A stretch of DNA of 7,387 nucleotides, from positions 1 to 7,387 of the forward strand of contig CAZTLW010000117.1 of NCBI GenBank assembly GCA_964614585.1, written 5' to 3'. The stretch comes from JAHEFX01 sp964614585. GTDB taxonomy: Bacteria > Actinomycetota > Acidimicrobiia > Spongiisociales > JAENVV01. The first letter of the stretch is position 1. Each line of letters starts with the position of its first letter. Under the pieces are notes generated by a model. It was not told where the DNA came from and did no database searches. It saw only the letters and a program-made list of their open reading frames with translations. The translations under genes and the position numbers were made by a program. Positions 1 to 4,993 of this stretch are shown here, piece after piece.

Positions 1-918
1 TTGGACCGGTCGGTGGTCTACGAGTGGGATGATGCCGAGGTGGTCGAGGTGGGGGCGCTGGTGGTGGCGGTCCCGAGCGATGCCCAGCGGCTGGTTGCCG
101 ATGCGGCCGGCACGGTTCGCGGCCTCGACGACCAGGGTGAGGTTCGGATCGGCTTCCTCGACGAGTGCCGCCGTCGCACCGTCGACGTCCGGGGCCGCGA
201 CGTGCTCGGGGTCGGTATGGGTTGTGCGGGGCTGTTCTGGTGGGCGTTCGAGTGGGACCAGCCGCCCTCGGCCGGCGATCAGGGCTCCGAGTTGGTCTGG
301 TCGCGGGAGGTCGCCGAGCACGCCTGCCTCGATGAGGTCCTTGCGGTCGACCTGCCTGCCCCGCCGACGCTGGACGAGTGGGTGGCCGACGGTGGGGTCT
401 GGGTGGCCGAAGCCGACCTGCCGTTCGTCGACATCGACGTGCTCCCCGACACCGACCCCGACTCCGTCGTCGGCTCGGCCCGGGAGGGCGACGAGCGGGT
501 CGCCCCGATCGTCGCCGAGTGCCGAGCCGCCAACTCGCTGGTGTTCCCACTGCCCACCCGGACGTCCGAGGCTCCGGTGTCCGACACCGAGTCCGTGGTC
601 GGCGACCTGGTCTTCGATGGGACCTGCCTCCACCTCGTCGACGGGGCCGGGACCCGCTGGCTGGCGGTCTGGCCGCCCGGCCACGAACTGCTCCTCTTCC
701 CCCAACCCGGCCGGGTGTTGTTCGAGGTGTTCGATCGGGCCGGGTTCGACGTCGACCCGGTCGGCGACGGTCCCTTCCCCCACACCTTCTTGGCCCCCAC
801 CACCTTCGCCGAGCTGTTCGGCACCGCCGACGTCGGGGCCGACGTCGACACCCTCGGCTGCGACGGCACCCCGTTCGCCGTCGCCCAAGCAGCCACCACC
901 CCCGAAACCGGAGCATGA
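1..918 (+). CDS. Hypothetical acidic protein, possibly 5'-truncated
   Basis: I do not recognise this protein. The frame is open from base 1, where a TTG could be the start, to a TGA at 916-918 (305 codons). The true start may lie outside the window because no upstream ribosome binding site can be seen. The strong GC bias at third codon positions and the protein-like composition support it over overlapping frames. The product is rich in Asp, Glu, Val and Trp, with no signal peptide, membrane segment or known catalytic motif. An aromatic stretch (GLFWWAFEW) lies at about residues 77-85. A proline/aspartate-rich linker around 148-165 separates two halves. The C-terminal half (about 199-255) alternates hydrophobic and polar residues like a small beta-rich domain and contains VWPPGHELL at 223-231. 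It has six cysteines without a metal-site spacing. A 246-bp gap separates it from lexA on the same strand, and lexA has its own promoter, so a shared operon is unlikely. Confident as a gene, unknown in function. Confidence 0.72.
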   Translation: MDRSVVYEWDDAEVVEVGALVVAVPSDAQRLVADAAGTVRGLDDQGEVRIGFLDECRRRTVDVRGRDVLGVGMGCAGLFWWAFEWDQPPSAGDQGSELVWSREVAEHACLDEVLAVDLPAPPTLDEWVADGGVWVAEADLPFVDIDVLPDTDPDSVVGSAREGDERVAPIVAECRAANSLVFPLPTRTSEAPVSDTESVVGDLVFDGTCLHLVDGAGTRWLAVWPPGHELLLFPQPGRVLFEVFDRAGFDVDPVGDGPFPHTFLAPTTFAELFGTADVGADVDTLGCDGTPFAVAQAATTPETGA

Positions 919-995
919 GAGCTTCGCACCCCGCTCCCTGAGCCCCCGGTTCGACCCATCGCCGAGGCGGCGCGGCATCCTGCTCGCCGGTCGGG

Positions 996-1018
996 TGAGC
1001 GACCCTGACGCTCGCTCA
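996..1018 (+). terminator. Possible hairpin terminator after the hypothetical gene
   Basis: A perfect 7-bp inverted repeat, TGAGCGA (996-1002) and TCGCTCA (1012-1018), encloses a 9-nt loop, 78 nt after the stop of the upstream gene and before the lexA promoter. No T-run follows, so it is at best a non-canonical terminator, as is common in high-GC genomes. It could equally be a chance palindrome in GC-rich DNA. Confidence 0.25.
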
Positions 1019-1096
1019 GACGCCGAGACCGGTTCCGGGATCGCCATTCATCGACGTCTGCCTCTCCTTGCAGCCGAACCTGTCGCCACCTGACCC

Positions 1097-1110
1097 CGAA
1101 CAGGTGTTTG
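1097..1110 (+). promoter_or_regulatory. LexA (SOS) box 1 in the lexA promoter
   Basis: The sequence CGAAC-AGGT-GTTTG matches the Gram-positive/actinobacterial LexA operator CGAAC-N4-GTTCG at 9 of 10 conserved positions, with one T for C in the right arm. It lies 55 nt before the lexA start and its right end covers the first bases of the predicted -35 hexamer at 1108-1113, where bound LexA would block RNA polymerase. That the box controls lexA is inferred from family knowledge and position. Confidence 0.77.
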
Positions 1111-1136
1111 CCCCGGCCGGGTCGGGTCGGTATCCT
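1108..1136 (+). promoter_or_regulatory. Predicted lexA promoter (-35 TTGCCC, -10 TATCCT)
   Basis: TTGCCC at 1108-1113 (4 of 6 to TTGACA) and TATCCT at 1131-1136 (4 of 6 to TATAAT) are separated by exactly 17 bp. This predicts a transcription start near 1142-1144 and a short leader of about 20 nt before the lexA GTG. The two LexA boxes sit on either side of the spacer, as expected of an autorepressed lexA promoter. Each hexamer alone would be weak evidence; spacing and position raise the confidence. Confidence 0.55.
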
Positions 1137-1139
1137 GAC

Positions 1140-1153
1140 CGTACACACGTTCG
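1140..1153 (+). promoter_or_regulatory. LexA (SOS) box 2 over the transcription start
   Basis: CGTAC-ACAC-GTTCG matches CGAAC-N4-GTTCG at 9 of 10 conserved positions, with a T for A in the left arm. It starts 3 nt after the -10 hexamer, covers the predicted transcription start and ends at the first G of the lexA Shine-Dalgarno sequence. Its centre is 43 bp from that of box 1, about four helical turns, so two LexA dimers could bind the same face of the DNA. Confidence 0.6.
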
Positions 1154-1159
1154 GGAGGA
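1153..1159 (+). promoter_or_regulatory. lexA ribosome binding site
   Basis: GGGAGGA, with a GGAGG core at 1154-1158, lies 6 nt before the GTG at 1165. This decides the lexA start: an in-frame TTG 57 nt upstream at 1108 lies inside the promoter and lacks such a site. Confidence 0.8.
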
Positions 1160-1164
1160 CCACC

Positions 1165-1803
1165 GTGGCAGACGAGCGCCCCGCTCTCAGCACCCGCCAG
1201 CGCGAGGTGCTCGACTTCATCCGAGAGACGGTCGCGGACCGCCACTACCCGCCGTCGGTGCGGGAGATCGGCGAGGCGCTCGGGCTCAGTTCGCCATCGA
1301 CGGTCCACGCCCACCTCTCGGCGCTGGTCAAGTACGGCTACCTCCGTCGTGACCCCACCAAGCCCCGGGCGATCGAGGTCGTGGACGAGACACCGTCGGT
1401 CACCGCCCTCCCCGAGCGGGACCACGTCCGCGACGTGCCGCTGGTCGGCCGCATCGCCGCCGGCACCCCGATCCTCGCCGAGGAGCAGGTCGAGGAGGTG
1501 TTCCCCCTCCCCGAGGCGCTCGTCGGGTCGGGGCCGGTCTTCATGCTCCGGGTGAAGGGCGACTCGATGGTCGACGCCGGCATCCTCGACGGCGACCTCG
1601 TCGTGGTTCGCAGCCAACCCGATGCCCGCGACGGGCAGTTGGTGGCCGCCCTAGTCGGCGACGACGAAGCGACGGTCAAGCGACTGGAGCGTCGCGACGG
1701 CACGGTCGTGCTGCACGCTGCCAACCCCGCCTATGAGCCCATGGTGTTCACCGACGGCGTGGCGGTGTTGGGCGTCGTCGTCTCGGTGCTCCGCTCGGTC
1801 TGA
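1165..1803 (+). CDS. lexA: LexA repressor (SOS regulator, self-cleaving)
   Basis: LexA represses DNA-damage genes and cleaves itself when stimulated by RecA filaments. The GTG start gives 212 residues, close to the family norm of 200-240. The N-terminal winged helix-turn-helix spans about residues 8-65 (STRQREVLDFI at the front, SVREIGEALGL, then the recognition helix SSPSTVHAHLSAL around 42-54). The cleavage site is Ala99-Gly100 in RIAAGTP. The C-terminal S24 peptidase-like domain has the catalytic Ser134 in KGDSMVDAGI and the catalytic Lys172 in EATVKRL, spaced as in the family. All key residues are present, so the protein should be fully functional. It is transcribed away from the hypothetical gene and towards dapF, with recA in the same neighbourhood. 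Two LexA boxes at its promoter indicate autorepression. Confidence 0.98.
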   Translation: MADERPALSTRQREVLDFIRETVADRHYPPSVREIGEALGLSSPSTVHAHLSALVKYGYLRRDPTKPRAIEVVDETPSVTALPERDHVRDVPLVGRIAAGTPILAEEQVEEVFPLPEALVGSGPVFMLRVKGDSMVDAGILDGDLVVVRSQPDARDGQLVAALVGDDEATVKRLERRDGTVVLHAANPAYEPMVFTDGVAVLGVVVSVLRSV

Positions 1804-1837
1804 GCCCCGCTGGGAACCCTGGGTTCGTGGCGGGGCT
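1803..1837 (+). terminator. Hairpin at the lexA stop, likely terminator
   Basis: AGCCCCGC (1803-1810) pairs perfectly with GCGGGGCT (1830-1837), and the loop contains a second palindrome, GAACCC-T-GGGTTC (1814-1826). The outer stem begins with the last base of the lexA stop codon. There is no T-run, so this is a GC-rich hairpin terminator or mRNA 3'-end stabiliser rather than a classical intrinsic terminator. It overlaps the first copy of the 68-bp repeat. Confidence 0.5.
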
Positions 1838-1964
1838 GTGCGCCCTCTACGGCCCAGGCTTCGTCCCGCCAACCCCCTGACCAACCCTGGGTTGCTGGCG
1901 GTGTCCTGCGCCCCCTCCGGCCCAGGCCTCGTCCCGCCAACCCCCTGACCAACCCTGGGTTGCT
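1815..1964. repeat. 68-bp tandem repeat (two full units plus a 14-nt third)
   Basis: Unit 1 (1815-1882) and unit 2 (1883-1950) are both exactly 68 bp and agree at 59 of 68 positions by my manual alignment. Unit 3 (1951-1964) keeps only the first 14 nt before dapF begins. Each unit opens with the palindrome AACCCTGGGTT. The best conserved part is the second half, which shares GGCCCAGGC and TCGTCCCGCCAACCCCCTGACC split by few differences. TGGCGG near the front of each unit can pair with CCGCCA near its end. The period is not a multiple of three and no credible gene covers the region, so it is a non-coding structured element filling the lexA-dapF interval. It may be one local copy of a dispersed genomic repeat family, which this window cannot show. 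Confidence 0.88.
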
Positions 1965-1977
1965 CAGGGGGTCTGGC
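1936..1977. terminator. Convergent hairpin across the dapF stop codon
   Basis: ACCCCCTGA (1940-1948) pairs perfectly with TCAGGGGGT (1964-1972). Inside it, CAACCC-T-GGGTTG (1950-1962) forms an inner stem separated by a single C/C mismatch. Outside, GCCA (1936-1939) pairs with TGGC (1974-1977) past one bulged base. The right arm includes the last codons and TGA of dapF. The structure is nearly symmetrical, so it could stop transcripts from both lexA and dapF, but it has no T-run on either side. Confidence 0.55.
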
Positions 1978-2698
1978 CGGTGAAGACCTCGGCCACCGGG
2001 CCCGTCAGCCAGGCCTGGCCGTTGGCCACCTCGACCGTCAGCGTCCCACCGGGCAGGTGGACGTCCATCACGCCGTCGCCACCCAGTGCCACGGCGGCCG
2101 CCGCCACCGCCCCGCTCCCGCACGCCAGCGTCTCCCCCACCCCCCGTTCGTGCACGCGCAACGCGATGCCCCCCTCCGACACCGCCATGAAGCCAGTGTT
2201 GATCCCGCCCGGCACGCCCGCATCGAGACGTCGGCCGACGGAGCCGACCTCGGCGGCCGCCACGTCGGTGACCTCGACGACGGCGTGCGGGTTGCCGACG
2301 TCGACCCGGGTCACCTCAACGCCGAGCAACTCGCCGCGCTCCCCCACGCCCACCGACCCAACCCCCACCCGCACCCGATGGTCACCGACGATCTCCGCCG
2401 GCAGCGGCCCTCGGGGCGTGTCGACGGTGAACGACTCACCGACCCAACCCCGAACATGGGCGAACCAGGCCACACAACGCAGCCCGTTGCCACACATCTC
2501 GGCCTCGGACCCGTCGGCATTCCAATACTCCATGCGGACCCCGTCCTCGGTGGGCGTCGCCCGGAGGAGGCCGTCGCCGCCGACGCCCGTGTGACGGTCG
2601 CACAACTCGGCGACGCGGTCGGGGCTGGGGGCGTCTTCGACCGTCCCGTCGATGACGACGAAGTCGTTGCCGGCACCGTGCATCTTCGTGAACCTCAC
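1964..2698 (-). CDS. dapF: Diaminopimelate epimerase
   Basis: DapF converts LL-diaminopimelate to the meso form, the precursor of lysine and of the peptidoglycan cross-link, in the cytoplasm without a cofactor. The protein begins VRFTKMHGAGNDFVVID, the family signature. The two catalytic cysteines are Cys69 in MCGNGLRC and Cys193 in ACGSGA, and NPH (136-138), GGINTGF (164-170) and HERGVGET (183-190) are also present. I chose the GTG at 2698-2696 because homology starts there; its bases overlap the miaA stop as GTGA, and a GGAGG lies 10 nt upstream inside miaA. An ATG further up at 2752 would add 18 Arg/Gly-rich residues unlike the family. At 244 residues it is somewhat short (the E. coli enzyme has 274), but no key motif is missing. 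Overlap with miaA suggests translational coupling. It is the last gene of the minus-strand cluster. Confidence 0.97.
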   Translation of the reverse strand: MRFTKMHGAGNDFVVIDGTVEDAPSPDRVAELCDRHTGVGGDGLLRATPTEDGVRMEYWNADGSEAEMCGNGLRCVAWFAHVRGWVGESFTVDTPRGPLPAEIVGDHRVRVGVGSVGVGERGELLGVEVTRVDVGNPHAVVEVTDVAAAEVGSVGRRLDAGVPGGINTGFMAVSEGGIALRVHERGVGETLACGSGAVAAAAVALGGDGVMDVHLPGGTLTVEVANGQAWLTGPVAEVFTGQTP

Positions 2699-3591
2699 CC
2701 GCCGAACGCCTCCTCGACCGCCGCCAGTCGCTGCTCGACGACCGACACCCACGGTATCGGCAGCAGGCGCGGATCACGTCCGAAGAACGTTCGCTGTCGG
2801 CGAGCCAGGGCCAGCGTGGCGGTCAGCACGTCGGCCGCCCCGGCGGAGAGCGGCAGCCGACCCTCGACCACCGGCAGCAACTCCTTGTAACCCACGGCCT
2901 GGGAGGCGGTCCGCCCCAGTCGAGGGGCGAGGCGTTCCACCTCGGCGAGCAGGCCTCGCTTCAGCATCTTGTCGATCCGTCGCCGGGCCCGGGTGCTCAG
3001 GCCATCGCCCGGGTCGATCACGACGCCGGTGAACGGGACGAGGGCGCGGTACTCGCGGACGGCCACCGCCGCCGGCGATCCGGCCCGCTCGCTGGGGGTG
3101 CCCCCGCCGATCCGCACCACCTCCAGTGCCCGGGCCACCCGACGTGGGTTCTCGAGGTCGACGTGGTCGCCGGCGCCGGGGTCGGCCGCGAGGAGCTCCG
3201 CCCGTGCCGCGTCCGGCTCGAGCGTCTCGACGGCCTGCCGGACGACCGGGTCGTGGCCGGGGAACTCGAGGGGATCGAGCAGCGCCCGGAAGTGCAGGCC
3301 GGAGCCGCCGACGACCAGCACGTTGCGGCCCCGGGCGTGGACGGCTTCGATCACATCCCGACCTCGCCGCTGGAACGCCGCCACCGAGTACTCCTCCTCG
3401 GGTTCGACGAGGTCGAGCATGTGGTGGGGTACCTGCTGGCGCTCCTCCCACGTGGGCTTGGCCGTGCCCACGTCCATGCCGCGGTACACCTGCATGGAAT
3501 CGACCGAGAGGATCTCCGCATCGAAGCGTTCGGCGAGGCGAAGTGACAACTCACTCTTGCCGCCCGCCGTGGGCCCGACGAGCGCCAGCAC
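2695..3591 (-). CDS. miaA: tRNA dimethylallyltransferase
   Basis: MiaA transfers a dimethylallyl group from DMAPP to N6 of A37 in tRNAs that read codons starting with U, giving i6A37. The 298-residue protein has the P-loop GPTAGGKS (6-13), DSMQVYRGMDVGTAKP (31-46) with the catalytic Asp31, PHHMLDLVEP (55-64), GGSGLHFRALL (95-105), ENPRRVARALEV (147-158), QAVGYKEL (231-238) and ARRQRTFFGRDPR (263-275). All family blocks are present in order. GGSGLH is a mild variant of the usual GGTGLY. The start is a GTG, 5 nt after the miaB stop, with only a weak GGGAG upstream inside miaB, so translation is probably coupled. Its TGA overlaps the dapF GTG. The neighbour miaB acts on its product. Confidence 0.97.
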   Translation of the reverse strand: MLALVGPTAGGKSELSLRLAERFDAEILSVDSMQVYRGMDVGTAKPTWEERQQVPHHMLDLVEPEEEYSVAAFQRRGRDVIEAVHARGRNVLVVGGSGLHFRALLDPLEFPGHDPVVRQAVETLEPDAARAELLAADPGAGDHVDLENPRRVARALEVVRIGGGTPSERAGSPAAVAVREYRALVPFTGVVIDPGDGLSTRARRRIDKMLKRGLLAEVERLAPRLGRTASQAVGYKELLPVVEGRLPLSAGAADVLTATLALARRQRTFFGRDPRLLPIPWVSVVEQRLAAVEEAFGG

Positions 3592-3596
3592 CCGGC

Positions 3597-4988
3597 TCAG
3601 ACCACGCTCCCGGTGAGGTAGAACGTCGCGGCGCCCTCGACGAGTGCCTCCGCGAAGGTGCCCGCCGGATGGACGCCGTCGACGTGGACGAGCTTGCCGC
3701 CGCGGGTCCGCATCGTCGACCGCGACGGATCCTTCTCCGACGGGCCCTCCGACAGGACCGACAGGCGCCGGCCGACGAGGGCCTCGTTGCGCTCGCGGCT
3801 GATCCGCGACTGCAGGGCCAGCAGTCGCTGGAACCGCTCCTGCACGACGTCGGGGTCGACGAACTCGCCGACCAGTTCGGCGGCAGCGGTACCGGGACGG
3901 GGGCTGAAGATGAACATGAAGGCCGAGTCGAAGCGAGCCTCGGCGACGACCTGGAGGGTCGCCTCGAAGTCCCCGTCGGTCTCGCCGGGGAAGCCCACGA
4001 TGACGTCGGTCGAGACGGTGAGGTCGGGCAGGTGGTCGCGCACCATCGCCAGACGCTCCAGGTACCGCTCCGGCGTGTAGCCGCGGTGCATCCGGGCGAG
4101 GATCCGTCGGCTGCCGGACTGCAGCGGGAAGTGAAGTTGCTCGCAGACCGCCGGAGTCTCGGCCATGGCGGCGGCGACGTCCTCGCGGATGTCGGCCGGG
4201 TGCGGCGAGGTGAACCGAAGCCGTTCGAGTCCGTCGACCTCGCCCACCCGACGGAGCAGGTCGGCGAAGATCGGCCGGCGCCGCCCGTCGAGGGCCAGGT
4301 CCCGACCGTAGGTGTTGACGTTCTGGCCGAGCAGGGTGACCTCGACGACGCCGTCGGCGACCAGCGAGCGCACCTCGCGCAGCACGTCACCGGGCCGGCG
4401 GCTCACCTCCCCGCCCCGGACGGACGGGACGATGCAGAACGTGCACGTGTTGTTGCAGCCCGTCTGGATCGTGACCCAGGCGCTGTGGGCGTGCTCGCGG
4501 CGGGCCGGGAGGTCGGCGGCGGTGGCGCCGACCGACTCGTCGAGGATCTCGGTGACGGGCCCCCACTCCTCGGCGCGGTCCAGCAGGGCGACGACCCGGT
4601 CGAGGTTGTGGGTGCCGACCACCACGTCGACCCATGGGGCCCGGTCGCGGACGAGGTCCCGGTCCTTCTGGGCGGCGCACCCACCGACGACGAGGCGACT
4701 GCCCGGGTTGGCGTCCTTGATCGACTTGAGGTGGCCGAGGGTGCCGTACAACTTGTTGTCGGCGTTCTCACGGATGGTGCACGTGTTGACGAACACGACG
4801 TCGGCGTCCTCGACCGCCTCGGCGCGGGTCATCCCGTCGGCCTCGAACAGGCCGGCGACCCGCTCGGAGTCGTGCTCGTTCATCTGGCACCCGAACGTAC
4901 GGATGAAGTACGACTGCCCGGAGCGGGTGGGACGACGCCACTCGGCCGTGCGGACCGAGGGCGTCCCGAGGAGGACGGTGTCCGCCAT
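3597..4988 (-). CDS. miaB: tRNA-2-methylthio-N6-dimethylallyladenosine synthase (radical SAM)
   Basis: MiaB methylthiolates i6A37 to ms2i6A37 with two 4Fe-4S clusters. The 463-residue protein has the three parts of the family. The N-terminal methylthiotransferase domain carries cluster ligands Cys34 (TFGCQMNEHD), Cys70 (NTCTIRENA) and Cys104 (VGGCAAQ). The radical SAM domain has Cys178, Cys182 and Cys185 in GCNNTCTFC, followed by GQNVNTYG (221-228) and DVIVGFPGET (328-337). SPRPGT (362-367) precedes the C-terminal TRAM domain, about 400-463, with EGPSEKDPSRSTMRTR. These motifs mark MiaB rather than RimO or MtaB. About 26 residues precede the conserved YFIRTFGC. The ATG lies 5 nt after the rny stop and I see no Shine-Dalgarno in front of it, so coupling to rny translation is likely. 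All catalytic residues are intact. Confidence 0.98.
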   Translation of the reverse strand: MADTVLLGTPSVRTAEWRRPTRSGQSYFIRTFGCQMNEHDSERVAGLFEADGMTRAEAVEDADVVFVNTCTIRENADNKLYGTLGHLKSIKDANPGSRLVVGGCAAQKDRDLVRDRAPWVDVVVGTHNLDRVVALLDRAEEWGPVTEILDESVGATAADLPARREHAHSAWVTIQTGCNNTCTFCIVPSVRGGEVSRRPGDVLREVRSLVADGVVEVTLLGQNVNTYGRDLALDGRRRPIFADLLRRVGEVDGLERLRFTSPHPADIREDVAAAMAETPAVCEQLHFPLQSGSRRILARMHRGYTPERYLERLAMVRDHLPDLTVSTDVIVGFPGETDGDFEATLQVVAEARFDSAFMFIFSPRPGTAAAELVGEFVDPDVVQERFQRLLALQSRISRERNEALVGRRLSVLSEGPSEKDPSRSTMRTRGGKLVHVDGVHPAGTFAEALVEGAATFYLTGSVV

Positions 4989-4993
4989 GGGGA

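Noticed and set aside
1108..1164. Upstream TTG start for lexA adding 19 residues
   Set aside because: It lies at the -35 element, upstream of the predicted transcription start, while the GTG at 1165 has a good ribosome binding site and matches where LexA homology begins.
279..1220. Long minus-strand open frame overlapping the hypothetical gene and the start of lexA
   Set aside because: It runs antisense to the better supported plus-strand gene, through the lexA promoter and into the lexA start. Its product is Ser/Arg/Thr-rich low-complexity sequence typical of a shadow frame in GC-rich DNA.
1048..1617. 189-codon minus-strand open frame across lexA
   Set aside because: It is antisense to lexA and its promoter, with a His/Asp/Arg-rich translation and no motif.
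1815..1964. CRISPR array or insertion sequence remnant
   Set aside because: There are no unique spacers between short identical repeats, and no transposase fragments, terminal inverted repeats or target-site duplications; the whole 68-bp unit is repeated.
1731..2123. Minus-strand frame with a repeated NPGLVRGLAGRGLGRRG peptide
   Set aside because: The repetition comes from the 68-bp DNA repeat. The period is not a multiple of three, so the peptide is not periodic in one frame, and the frame overlaps the ends of lexA and dapF.
2699..2752. Upstream ATG for dapF adding 18 residues
   Set aside because: The extra residues are Gly/Arg-rich, overlap miaA deeply and lie before the conserved VRFTKMHGAGNDF; the GTG overlapping the miaA stop fits better.
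2785..2796. GAACGTTC-like palindrome inside miaA as a LexA box
   Set aside because: The arms abut without the required 4-bp spacer and the site lies inside a coding region.
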